Shown: positions 22,886 to 34,058 of the stretch, piece after piece | How positions within the stretch are numbered: position 1 is the first letter of the stretch | Layout: each line of letters begins with the position of its first letter | Source: Cystobasidium ongulense | Lineage: Eukaryota > Basidiomycota > Cystobasidiomycetes > Cystobasidiales > Cystobasidiaceae | Assembly (NCBI GenBank): GCA_022835595.1 | Contig: BQUP01000005.1 | Span: forward strand, 682,001 to 746,000 | Direction of reading: 5' to 3' | Length of the DNA: 64,000 bases | The notes under the pieces: model-generated | What the model was told of the DNA's origin: nothing | The model's database searches: none | The model's input: only the letters and a program-made list of their open reading frames with translations | Program-made: the position numbers and the translations under genes

Positions 22886-24482
22886 ATGACCCATCTACTG
22901 CCTCCCAACCTGCTCAGGCTCTTCGCCCCGAGACCGCCCATCCCTTACCTCAAGCCGCTGGTGCGTGACCCAGAGATCCCTCTACACAAGAAGCTCGATG
23001 GTGTCGCTGCTATACTCGAAGAGCTGCGGGAGGAGAATGCGATACGCGAGGCCGAGGAAGAGGCGAAGCTGAATGCAGAGCAAAAAGCAGCAGCGGCAGC
23101 AGCAGCAAGCAGCGATGCAGGCGGAATGCAGCTGGACAGCACCGTCAAATCAGAGGAGAGCGACAAGAAGCCTAATGGCGTCAAGAAGGAGGATGCAGAG
23201 ATGGAAGAGGGCGAAGAGCCCGCTGTCCCAGCCGTGTCCGTCATCAAGGACAAGGTGGCAGCAGCGCGAACAGACAAGGCCAAAGACGATGACACAAAGC
23301 CAGTTCTCGTCACGACCGTCCCAGATGGAGAGGCACTCGTGTACGAACAACAAGGCAGACTCATCGACGACTCTGGAAAACCGTTCACATACTGCGAGGG
23401 CGAAAGACTGCGCCAGCGTCGGATCCTGCGAAAACGCAGGCGCGAGGAAGCATTCGCGAAGGCTACAGAGAAGTGTAGGTGGTATACAATAGCAAGGCAT
23501 ATCTTGCACAACATTAACGAATGTATCTCTCCTTGATTACACAGATAACCCAGCAGAAGACCCAGAAGCTGTCGGTGACCCATACAAGACCCTCTTCATC
23601 GCTCGATTATCGTATGAAGCGACAGAAGAAGATCTACGCCGCGAATTCAGCATGTACGGACCTATTGAACGAGTCAGAATCATTCGTGCAAAGTCAGGAA
23701 AGAATAAAGGCAAGAGTCGCGGTTTTGCTTTCATTCTGTATGAGCGAGAAAAGGATATGAAAGGTGCGCTCTTCTGCCCCCGCCGGCCTGTTTAACCACC
23801 TTGTATACTGTTTACTGATGACATTATCGTTCCTGCAGAGGCATACAAGGATGCAAACAACCTGAAATTACTCGGAAGACGTATACTTGTCGATGTCGAG
23901 CGAGGCCGTACCGTCAAGGGCTGGAAACCACGGAGATTAGGTGGTGGTCTCGGAGGACGTGCGAAACCGCCTCCACCAGCTGATTTCGCACCTGTTCAAA
24001 CGTTCGGGGGCGGCAGAGGTGGCATGAGGGGCGGAGGCATGAGAGGAGGAGGCTTCGGGGGTGGACGAGGAGGCTTCTCGGGAGGCAGAGGAGGAGGAGG
24101 AGGATTTTCAGGCGGCAGGGGAGGATTCTCGGGTGGAGATAGAGGCCCGCCAAGAGGTCCCCCTAGAGGCAGCGGTGTCGGCTTCGGCGGAGGCGGTGGA
24201 GGTGGCTTCTCGCAAGATAGAGGACCACCGGGCGGCTCGAACTTCAATCAGCGTGACCTTATTGGGCAATCAGGAGGAGGATGGGGACAAAGAGGACCGC
24301 CGGGTGGTGGAGGCAGTGGCGGTGACTATCCACCTCGAGGCGCTCCATCTAGCTATCAAGGAGGAGGCGGTGGTGGAAACGAATTCGAGGTACCTAGACA
24401 GCCTCAAGGCGGGCCCCCACCATCGCAATCAAGAGGAGGTTACAACGATTACCCGGCAGACAAGAGACCGAGACATTATTAA
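22886..24482 (+). CDS. SNP1: U1 small nuclear ribonucleoprotein 70 kDa
   Basis: U1-70K binds stem-loop I of U1 snRNA and takes part in 5' splice-site recognition. Three exons (22886-23474, 23545-23763, 23839-24482) encode 483 residues. The U1-70K N-terminal domain is clear ([19 protein letters not shown]). It is followed by an unusual Ala/Glu/Lys-rich insert of about 90 residues. The RRM has RNP2 (LFIARL) and RNP1 (SRGFAFIL), and is followed by the family hallmark [21 protein letters not shown] split around the usual position. The C-terminal 160 residues are almost entirely RGG/FGG repeats with short PPR motifs, in place of the RS/RD/RE-rich tail of animal U1-70K. The first-intron donor was placed at 23475 because it alone restores KYNPAEDP. 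Confidence 0.92.
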
Positions 24483-25283
24483 GTAGAGAATGCCTCAAAT
24501 CACCAACCACCCGCCAAAAACAGTCAAAACTGACTGCATACAACATCAACTTATTCTCTTTCTTCGGCAACATGATCCTGATAATCTGAAGAATAGGTGA
24601 CTACGAATGAACAAGCCTTATTCGTTACGCATAGCAGGAAGGTAGTAGGTATAATGCGAAAAAGAGTTGTACTACTGATATCGAACTAGCCTAACATCGT
24701 TACTCATTTTCCGAGCACTGTAGTAAGTTGGTCAGACTCCTATGGGAGTCTGCTCTGTACGAGTATACCCCGTTCGATTTTCCAATCTACTTGGGACGAA
24801 TTGTAAGCGAATGATTTGAAAGAACACATAGTCGGATGACACAGGCAGGACAACTGCTTGTTCCGTGTCGAAAGGTAGGGAAAGTCAAGGTGAGACTTCC
24901 TTTTGCTCCGTCCGCGCTTTGCTAGTTCACTGCGAGGGCAACGTGTAAATACAGCTTGCGTCATAGACTTTCACCGATATTGCAGTGTTTCAGATGCATT
25001 GTTTACATAAATGTTTACGTCTGTAATGGCTGTCTTCTCGATGTCTCCGCGTCCTGTATCACTAATAACTAGATTTGGCTCAGACTTACGCGTCAAAACT
25101 GGACGACCTAAGTCTGCCAGTTATTAGTCATACAGATCACGAAGACAACTAGAAGACAGCGCTTGTCCGCAGCGAGCAGTTGACCTTTGACTGCTTCTGG
25201 AGTACTTCATTTGCGCAGTATATTATAGCAACATGTTGTATGATTAGGAAATGAAGCACAAAACATCCAAGTAAAGCTCATAA
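24483..25283. other. intergenic region between convergent genes, containing a large inverted repeat
   Basis: This 800-bp stretch lies between the 3' ends of U1-70K (+) and the cyclophilin gene (-). Apart from the palindrome at 25029-25160 I see no gene or repeat. Confidence 0.45.
25029..25160. repeat. 132-nt imperfect palindrome (two arms of about 60 nt)
   Basis: The left arm begins GCTGTCTTCT at 25029 and the right arm ends with its complement AGAAGACAGC at 25160. Inside, CTGTATCACTAATAACT (25054-25070) pairs with AGTTATTAGTCATACAG (25119-25135) with one mismatch, and CAGACTTA (25081-25088) pairs with TAAGTCTG (25109-25116). The loop is near 25095. The structure would fold as a long hairpin in DNA or RNA. 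It may be a small non-autonomous MITE-like element, or a hairpin at the end of convergent transcripts. No transposase is nearby and I cannot see clear target-site duplications. Confidence 0.75.
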
Positions 25284-26936
25284 TCACCAAGCGCCTGACC
25301 TCATACCTCCACCAGTCGGTCCTCTATACTTCATAGCACCTCTACCTTTATAGATAATCTCATCACTTTCCCCTCCTCCGCTAGCATTGCCATTGATGCG
25401 GTCAAGTAGTGAACCGGCAGCATTACGTTTTTTACTAGCTTGATATTCCTCTTCTTCCTTTTTCAATCTTTCCAATTCACGTAATTTTAATTCTCTTCTT
25501 TCAGCTTCTAATTGTGCTGTACGTTCCTTTTCAATCTCGTCTATTTTCTGATGTTCAGTTTCATCTTCTTCTTTACGTAGTTTGCTTTCAGGACTTAGCG
25601 ATCTTCTCTTTCCCTCTGTCTTTTTCGAGTGTCTTTTCTCTTCTTTACGTAACTTCTTAGCTGCTTTACGTTCCTTCTTTGCTGCTTTTTTACGTTTACG
25701 TCGTTCTCTTTCTTCGTCTGTATTTAGTGAAGATGCAGTTGAACTAGAAGATGATAACGAATCACTTCTTCTCCTTCTACTCTTACGTTTACGATCTGGG
25801 GAAGGTGATCTTGATGCATCTCTACTTCCACTTGCTGCTGATGATGCTATACTTGCTGATCTCTTCCTTCCACGCGATGATGATTCTACGTCTGCTGCTG
25901 TTGTTGCTGCAGATACTGCTGCTACTTTTTGACGCCTTTCTAGCTCTCCACAATGTACGATTTCAATGGGCGTGAGAGGTCTGTCTTTCTCATCAACTGC
26001 TGTTTTGGCTATTTGCTCCACTACAATCATTGAATTTGGGCCGACTACACGACCGAAAACGACGTGTTTGCCTTTTAAATGAGGACATGGCGCTAGTGTG
26101 ATGAAGAATTGAGATCTGTAAAGGATGAGAAAGTAGAATATGAGAAAGCAAGCCAAGTCAGATCATTCTTGAACTCTATCGATTGGCATTTTGACCATAT
26201 ATACATCAACCTACCCATTCGTATTCGGCCCTTTATTGGCCATCACAAGTAAGCCAGCCTCATCAATAGGCATGCTTAGATCTTCATCTTCAAAAGTACC
26301 ACCATAGATTGATTCTCCACCTGAGCCGTTCCTCTTTGTGAAATCGCCACCTGCGATATCAGATACATTCACGGTTAGAGAGCTGAACAATGCTTAACGA
26401 GCATATGCATAACAAGTCGAAACTTACCTTGAATCATGAATCCATCGATGACTCTATGCATTATAGACCCTGTTCAAAGCGTGAAGGGAAGTAGGTTAAG
26501 CATTTCTTCGAAACAAGCAACTACAGAAGATCCAAAAAGTGCACCTTTATAGCTAAGTGGAACACCACTACGTTTCGAGACACCCTCTGAGCCAGTGCAT
26601 AATGCTCTAAAGCTGTAGTAGGAGTAGTCTTGTCAGTTCCATAACCTATAAACTTCATGGAACATGAACGAGACTTTTGCGACTTACTTCTCTGCTGTTT
26701 TGGGCACTTTGTCCATGTACAGTTCGAACATGACGCTGCGGCAGGGAACGAAACAGTATCGTATCAGTCTGACATGCCCATATCTCGATGCTCTTGCTAG
26801 CTATACTCTTGACAATCTGCAACCGCGCATTGCGCCTCGACTGCTTCGAGCAGTTAGTTGCACTTCTTTCTGCCACTCACCGACCAAGCTTCTCGCCATC
26901 TTGGACCAAGTCGATAAAGCATCGTGGATTCGACAT
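25284..26936 (-). CDS. cyclophilin-type peptidyl-prolyl isomerase with SR-like charged tail
   Basis: A nuclear-type cyclophilin, similar to the PPIG/SR-cyclophilin class linked to splicing. Six exons (26936-26881, 26735-26688, 26612-26545, 26469-26428, 26350-26215, 26115-25284) encode 393 residues. The N-terminal 165 residues are the cyclophilin domain: [39 protein letters not shown] and [13 protein letters not shown]. The catalytic Arg and Phe (HRVIDGF) and Gln (SQFF) are present. The residue matching Trp121 of human CypA is His, as in PPIG, so weak cyclosporin binding is expected. The C-terminal 200 residues are Arg/Ser and Lys/Glu-rich, first SR-like, then a charged helix. It ends in a Gly-rich [11 protein letters not shown] segment. 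Confidence 0.9.
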
Positions 26937-27512
26937 GCTCGAAGAAGCGTCCTCGTAACCAGAGCCTGCTTTGAAAGGCTTGTTGTGGATATGGGTTGGA
27001 GACGGATCAAGGAACGCCAGTCTGACCTCGACGCGTTTCCAACATCATCATTCATCATGGAGGCGAAAAGGCATCAAGAACGAACAATGCAAACAAAGTA
27101 CACATGCAGTAGCGTCATTAGATACTCCCCCTGAACGAACAAACAAACTCGGCATAGATATAGACTCGCAAATTGCATTGCAGCATACGAGCAGCCATCG
27201 ACGTCGCTCACTGCAGACGCGGGAAGACAGAGAACTAAGAAACAAAAGGAACAGAAACAGCCTACTCTCTAAACGACGACCACAGAAATGAGTGAATGAA
27301 GACAAAAGACGACGGTACTCGGAGAATTGATTCCGTCATTTATAAGAATTTGACAAACTGAATTGAATGCAATAGTGCGATATTTGCAGAAACTTCTTAA
27401 GAAGAGCCAAGATGGAATGAATGACCGACCATCTCGTACGTAATCTAGCTATCTTCTTGGCTCGACTCCGGGCAAACTCTTGCACCTTCAGCGGTTGGCT
27501 GTCCTTTCCCCC
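26937..27512. other. intergenic region, promoter of the cyclophilin gene
   Basis: This 576-bp stretch lies between the start of the cyclophilin gene and the 3' end of the DUF6533-like gene, both on the minus strand. A short overlapping frame on the plus strand (from 26664) spans the first exons of the cyclophilin gene and is not considered real. No other feature is seen. Confidence 0.4.
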
Positions 27513-29551
27513 TTAGACCTGCTTAGAAGGATCAAGTTCATATCCGCTGACATCGCTCTACAAGAACAGAATGCGAACCAAACATTAGTTTCCCGTTTTC
27601 CTAACTCTTTCACTCATTTTGAGGCACACAACTCACCTTATCTCCCTGACTATACAAGCTAGCAGGTCGAGCGATTTCACCATTCAAACCTTTTTCAGGA
27701 TCCGCATTCTTATTTCTTCTACCCGAAGCATTGCTATCCAAATTTCCATCCGTCTTTTCCAATCTATCAACAGAGACGACAACTCCATCAAGTGCATTGT
27801 CAGTACTTTTAACATGTTCACCATTTTTATGCTTCCGTCCATTCTTGCTCAACATTCCTAATGGCAACTTGAACATGCCACCTGGAGCTGGTGTGTTGGA
27901 ACCACCAAATGACTTGTGTTGACGGTCAGAGAGTTCGGTGTCTCCAAGTGAGAGCTGACCAGATCGGGCACTTGTGCTGCCGTTGTAACCAGTTTGGAAG
28001 GCACGGAGCGAGAGGACCATTCTACAAGAACAACATTGAAGGTCAATAAGCAAGTAAGTCGCCTACGAGCTTTCTTCATGCGAGAATTGAACTCACCGGC
28101 AGCACATCAAAGACGACAGGGCCAAGGCCAAGAATGCACAGACACCCTGCATCTCTACGACAGGTTGGAGGTAGAAGGCCATCTCGAGGAGATTAGCAAT
28201 AGAGACAACGACGAAGAAGAATAGGCTATGAAAAAAGGATAGAGGAGTGTCAGGAATGGACAAGAGATTGTGAGTGAGAGCCATGCAGGCGGCAAAACTC
28301 ACCCTTCCTTGACAAAGACGCCAATAATGTTCGAGGCTTGACCAACTTTTGATAGCTGAATAGCTTTGTAGATTGACATGACAGTGAATATGGAGTCTAC
28401 ATGAAAGATTGGAAGGGCAGGCGTAGCATTCAAGCCTACTTAGCAAGCTTGCTGAATACAACTCATGGGCATAGCGCACTCACCAACGACGAAGGGAGTG
28501 AGCCAGTAAGCGAAGGTTGGTCCTTGGGCATTGCCTTTGGCTAGGGCTATAAGAGGGGTGAGGTATGTGAGCATATAACGAGCAAGATGGATATCACGCA
28601 ATGACTTACGAAGGCAGGGTCCCTTGACGCCAGGGGGAATGACAGCTAATGAAAGTCAGAGCGCGTGTCAGACATGTGGATTGGAATGTGTTTATGTAGA
28701 GCAGGAGGGCGACACACAATCAACGGCGATAGAACCCTGTGGCAAGTAAAGGAAAAGAGTCAGCTTGTACTCCAAGGCACTGGCGTTGATGGACTCACAA
28801 GAATCATGACGACGACCTCTCCAGCGAGCAGAGGAATGATGATGAATAGTGTCTACGAGTTGGAGGGTATAATACATCAGCATATTGGAAAGGGCGAGTG
28901 CACATGTATGGTCAACTTGCCCATTTCTGCTTTTGCCAGATGGCATAGGTGCGGAAAGCGAGGATGCATTCGGTGCTCAGGATGATGACGGCTGTGGGGT
29001 GGTTGAGGGATGATGATGGATGTGGAATGAAGTAGTGGTGGAGAGTGTTAGAAGTAATGATGAACAGTGAATTATGTCAGCATGTAGTCTGGCCATGCAT
29101 CGTCGAGGGTGATCAGTCGGACTCACCGCAGGCACTGTGTTGGCGGGTGGACAGCAAGGATGAGAGTGGAGGTGTGAGGATTAGTTGATGATGCTGCTGG
29201 TCATTTATATACTCTCAGGGTGCTCCCACTCACGCAGGCTGTCGGGGAAGGAGACGCCACTCAGTCGTATGACAAGCATGACAGGCACAAACAGCGACTC
29301 ACGACGAGATTGACGACCTTGTGGCAGGTTGCGCCGTCAATGGTAGCAGTGTATGCCCACAGCGAGAATGCGAGTGCGAACAGTGTCCAATATCGATTAA
29401 TGACATAGAGTACTTTATAGACAGTCCAGTCCGTCTTCCATATGAGGTGGTACTCGGTGGACAGCGAGACGATCCAGTCCCACACGAGGATGGAATAGTA
29501 GGCGACTGCGCTCATCTGCGAGACGAGGATGACCGTGGCTGGATTGACCAT
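27513..29551 (-). CDS. seven-helix membrane protein of the basidiomycete DUF6533-like family
   Basis: A multipass membrane protein of unknown function. Twelve exons (29551-29303, 29238-29234, 29134-29127, 28991-28921, 28852-28799, 28736-28718, 28645-28610, 28546-28484, 28396-28303, 28225-28097, 28021-27637, 27557-27513) encode 385 residues. The N-terminus shows the DUF6533 pattern: a helix, then WDWIVSLSTEYHLIW and VLYVINRYWTLFALAF. Helices follow (AVIILSTECILAFRTYAIW, TLFIIIPLLAGEVVVMIL, FFFVVVSIANLLEMAFYL), and a soluble C-terminal tail of about 145 residues rich in Ser, Asn and charged residues. Exons 2 and 3 are only 5 and 8 nt, together coding PAAC, and intron 4 has a GC donor. All junctions agree in phase. 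A longer start at 29689 adds a hydrophobic leader and cannot be excluded. Confidence 0.75.
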
Positions 29552-31026
29552 GGTTGCGAGATCTCTGTCTGTGTCGGTTCGAGTGTCGTCGGGAATAGCA
29601 AGCAATGAAGCTAGGGATGAGAATGGATGGATGACGAGGAGGATGAAGGAAGAGAAGAGAGAGAAGAGAAGAGAAGCCCAAGTGCTCATCCCTGACGACC
29701 GTGTAACTTATCACGCTCATTCCCGCCGACACACGCCATTCCCACCCTTGATTAAAGGAGGCCCCTCCAGGTCGCACCCCAGACTTGTCGAGAAGCATTC
29801 CTGCTGACATCATCCAGTCATGATGCTCCTTCTATCGTGCTCCTCCTTGCATCCTCCTGTCCGCCCTCCTTCCTGGTGTTGAATTCCCCCTCTCACCACG
29901 GCTGCACTAGCTACTTGTGTAAGATGCAAAGCATTTCCGTCGTAAAGCTGCGTCTCGCTGCTCCGTGTCGGACCCATCTCTCGCCCGAACCGATACAGCA
30001 GAGCCCATCGTCCAGGAAATGGAAGCAAGCAACATACTGCAGACCAATGTACCTTGGGGTATCGAGGAAGTACACTCGGCATAGGTACTGCCAATGTATT
30101 CGGTAGACAGGTCAGTACTCCGATATTGGCACACAGCGGGCCATCCATCATGCAATCGCCACCCAGCCATGGTCATCATCTTCAGTCTGCGCGTACAGAA
30201 CCATTCCCTTGTTGTCAAGAGGTCCTCGTTAGGTCATGTATGCACCTCTTGCATTCTTTCCGACCTGATCTTAATCGCAGTTCACTGAAACCAAAAGCAA
30301 GCACGACGCCGACTTGCCCGCCATTGGACCTTCTTGCCTTCGCCTTGATCCCATGCACTCCGTCGAACGCGCGCTTGAAACAGCTCCGAGACCTTGGGTC
30401 CAATACCGCTGACGGGGTTGCCATTGCCGAATTACCGCATGATGGTCATAGAGGAGCAAGTAGATAGCTTTCGAAGCATAGGGTAGACTACTGTATTCGT
30501 ACAAGAGCTAAGCTTGTCGAGTCTTGCCTCTTGAGCAGGATCTTGCAAAAGCGAGCGAAACTTGCTCCGATCGTCCGCCGGCATGCCGAGCCCGAGCCTT
30601 GTTGCCGCTTGCAGTGCTTGTAGTAGATACAACAACCTACAGTTTCACACATTCATTCGTTCATAAGCTTAAAGTCATCTTCTCTGGTAACTGCAGTGAA
30701 TAAGAGTATCGAAGAGAAAGGGCTTGCTATTCCCAGACAAATTTGCAATACAGTGTACAAACAGAAGAGAAGCAGTAGCTCGCAATTCCCATCAATCAAC
30801 AACGACGTCTTGGTGCATTACATAGCTACATACGATGGGATTCCCAAGAGGACAAAACATTCATTTGAATGATACAAATTTTCACTCTTTGCGACCTTTT
30901 TTTCCTTGAAGTTCCTTGAAGAAGCTAATAATTACAACAACGATACCCATATCTTTATTCGTTCCCAAGCATTTCTGCTTTTTTCGTTCTTCTCTCTCCT
31001 GCGTTCCAGATTTGTTTTGGCCTCCA
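29552..31026. other. 1.5-kb intergenic region without recognisable gene
   Basis: The stretch runs from the start of the DUF6533-like gene to the 3' end of the transporter gene. Several overlapping frames of 70-140 codons exist on both strands, but none has splice support, domain character or a consistent composition. A GA-rich low-complexity run lies at about 29620-29675. A short unrecognised gene cannot be excluded. Confidence 0.4.
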
Positions 31027-32920
31027 TCAAGCTGATGTATATGCTTCTTTGGCAACTTTGTGTGCTCTTCGAATAGCTTGAGATTTCTTAATTCCGAATC
31101 CATGTTTGAAGATTGTTTCAACTTCTTCAAGAGATAGTCCAGCTACTTCAGGATAGCAGAAGATAACAAAGATATACCCAACTACGCAGATAGCACCATA
31201 AAACCCGAAAGCTCCAGCTGCTCCGATACCTTGCATAATAGATAAGAAAGAAGCAGAGATAAAGATATTTGCTGCCCACACTCCGGACGATAAGATAGCA
31301 GCTCCAGTACCTCTAAGATGTAATGGGAATAGTTCATTCCCAGACCATGGAATGTTGCCTAAACCAGTAGCATAACTAGCAATGAATATAACAAATGCTC
31401 CAAACATCAAATTTACCCATTTCTTAGGATAATCATAATCTGCAATCAAGGCTCCGGTTCCTGTTCCTTCGGTCATTTTTGCAAATGCTACTGCTGCTAA
31501 CAATAACCCTACTATCATTCCTGGATATCCTAGAATTAAAATGCGTCTTTTACCAACTCGATCCAGAATGAACATTGCTAGAATTGTGAATGCGACGTTG
31601 CAGCCCGGGACGAAGAGTCCTGCTGTTGCTGCGTTCTTGAACCCAACAGCGGAGAAAATGATGCCGGAGTAGTATAAGAGGGTATTGAAGCCGCAGAGTT
31701 GCTGGAAGACGCATAGTCCGAGCGCTGTCAATGCTGGACGACGTAGGTGACCTTCGGTTGCTACGAGCTTGAATTGTTGTAAGGTAGTATAATCCTGTCT
31801 GAAACTCTGCGTGAAGGAGACGAGTCCAGTAAGTTGTTCCATCTTGAGTGTAACGAGTCTAGAACTTGAATCGGCTTTGTAAATGTTTGCTAATGTCTTT
31901 CTTGCTCGCTCATTCCTGCCGACAATAAGATCATATCGTGGACTTTCAGGTAAGAAATGAATGCACACTCCTTGTACGAGAGCTGGAACGACAGCTATAG
32001 CGAATAGCCATCTCCAACCATTATGTCCATCAAGAGGGATACCGAGTATGTATGAAATAAATTGACCCCCTGTAATAGCTACCGATTGAATCGTGATAAG
32101 AGCAGCTCTAAATCGTGTTGGCGCTACTTCAGCGATATAGACAGGAGCTACCGCAGAAGCGATACCAACTCCGAAACCGAGAATGATTCGACCGATAAAG
32201 ACCATAACAACTCCATTCTTCGTTGCTGGTGTTGCTGCTATCAATATTGCTCCCAGTATGAACCAGACATCTCCGACCATGAGCACTCGTTTACGACCAT
32301 ATTTATCTGAGCATGTTCCGCCGACTAAAGCACCGACTAGAGCACCGCATGAAAGACTGCTTGTGATCCACTGCGAACGAGATGATTGGAAGCGTTTTAG
32401 AATGTGTAGAGGTACTTCGCCGTGCGGGCGGGACCTCCACCTACCTCTTGTGTGACATGGTTCGTAATGCCCAAGTCTTTTGTCATGGATACCAGAGCAA
32501 CACCAATAACACCAGTATCGTCTATCCGAGTGTCAAGCATATCAGCTCAGGACGTGGGACCCCGGGCGGGGAGACTTGCATGAACACAGACTGCAACTTA
32601 CAACCAAAGAGGAAGCCAGCTATTCCGGCGATGACTGATAGATAGATGACATAGCCAGTAAGCTAAAAGAGAAACAAAGAGTTCAGCTTGAGTTTCATTG
32701 TTTCATCAATGTTCTATTGCACCTTTGAAGTCTTCTCTAAAGCAGCAAGTTCTTCAGCCTCGGAATCGGTAAGATTGAGTGTCTCAAGGTGAGAAACGTC
32801 TTCTTTTCGATAAGCCAGAACACTTTCGCCAGGTATAATCTTCTCATTTGTATTCTCTGCCATAACAGGATACTCTTTGTCCTTGGTGGACTGCTGCATG
32901 ATTTCTTGGTTCATTGACAC
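31027..32920 (-). CDS. major facilitator superfamily sugar/inositol transporter
   Basis: A 12-helix plasma-membrane sugar porter, most like inositol transporters of the Itr1 type. Four exons (32920-32723, 32662-32602, 32521-32445, 32370-31027) encode 559 residues. A hydrophilic N-terminus of about 65 residues precedes helix 1 (YVIYLSVIAGIAGFLFGYDTG). Signatures in order: GYDTGVIGVAL, SDKYGRKRVLM between helices 2 and 3, GRIILGFGVGIASAVAPVYI with the following AEVAP, PESPRYD, and QQLCGFNTLLYYSG in helix 7. The C-terminus continues with LPETAG-like FCYPEVAGLSLEEVE. The GYDTG motif with GVIG favours an inositol or related polyol substrate, but the substrate cannot be fixed from sequence. It lies next to the regulator/monooxygenase/dehydrogenase block. 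Confidence 0.9.
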
Positions 32921-34058
32921 CCGAAGCGATTTTTAGTTGGACAAGTTTTGATTGATCCCCAGCCGTCAGCTTGGCGGGGTGGACGACTTTGTGTGGGAAC
33001 TAGTTGTGAGGTGTTTGATGTGAAACAAAGGAAGTCAAGCAGGACTGGGACCCCGCTCTTTTGTTTCCTTCCCTCATTCCGGGTTGTTCTAGCCCATGCC
33101 GTCAGATCATCCCCCGCTTGTTGGTATGAAGGTTAGCCAGGTCGTAATCCGGAGCGTGCTTTCTACGGTAGTTCAGCGGAGCTTCCGGCAAGTTCATGTG
33201 CAAAAAGGCCCGCTTTCGGAGACTCACTGGTGGTGAATTCGGTGCTGGGTACTAGAAGTGAATTATCTGTCGGCTAACATAAGTAATATGTGGCTAGCGA
33301 GGCTATAGAAGGCTTTAGTAGTGTATCCATAGCCATCTACATCCTTCTACAGCCTAGAGAAGGCTCATGACGGGCCGCGTCGGTGAGGCTAGCCATTGAG
33401 AAGACGCGATCGACATGTAGCGGATGCGACGACTATCTACAGTACAGCCTTGAGTCGCCGTGAATAGGCTATAGAAGGGTATAGAAGGTAGTAGATGGGT
33501 GTCACAAGCTGAAGTCGTTGTCGTGTCGTCCGTATTGCCGTTGTGTCTACCAAACTCGATAAGAGCCAGCCGGTAAAGTCACGTGCACAGCAGTAATCTT
33601 TCCGACAAGAAAGCTATGTGTGGATTTAGCTCTAGTGGTGATGTACCAAGCACTTGGGCACAAATGTTGTCCAAGATTACGACACCGTAAGTCTTTCTGG
33701 AAGCCAAATGGTGTCATTGGCGAACGTGATCGAGAAGGCAAGAAGGGCTGGAGGAGCACATCCATATAGGTGCGCACAGGCTGGCCTGATTGGGTTGACA
33801 GTCTATGTTCTTGCGAATTGAATACAGCGCCTTCATCTGTGAGTCAAAGCAAATGCACGCTTGGAGAGACTGCGAAGGTGGCGGACCCTGAGTATTGACC
33901 ACTTATATGCATGCCGGATGCGAAGGTTGACGGAACGCTAATCTGCCCAAGACTGCACCACTGATACGTTGGCTTCAGAGCATGAAAACATGACCAACGC
34001 AACTACACACATGTGATCCATTTTAGCTGAAGTGCTTCATGGTCTTAAAAGCTCCAAA
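32921..34058. promoter_or_regulatory. divergent intergenic region (transporter / Zn2Cys6 regulator) with repeated motif
   Basis: This 1.1-kb region separates the divergent transporter (-) and regulator (+) genes, so it holds both promoters. The motif GGCTATAGAAGG occurs at 33301-33312 and 33467-33478, and an inverted near-copy (CCTTCTACAGCC) at 33343-33354. The first copy and the inverted copy could form a hairpin of about 54 nt. A CGG-type binding site for the adjacent regulator cannot be assigned with confidence. Confidence 0.5.
33301..33478. repeat. repeated GGCTATAGAAGG motif, two direct and one inverted copy
   Basis: Direct copies lie at 33301-33312 and 33467-33478; an inverted copy with one mismatch lies at 33343-33354. 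Related ATAGAAGG fragments follow the second copy. Function is unknown. Confidence 0.6.

Noticed and set aside
23996-24247. Minus-strand Pro-rich frame that looks like a collagen or extensin
   Set aside because: It is the complement of the RGG/FGG repeat tail of U1-70K.
25582-25975. Plus-strand Leu/Ser-rich frames across the cyclophilin tail
   Set aside because: They are antisense images of the Arg/Ser/Lys/Glu-rich tail of the minus-strand gene.
29810-30467. Several overlapping frames of 70-137 codons on both strands
   Set aside because: None has protein-like composition, splice signals or a recognisable motif, and they contradict each other.
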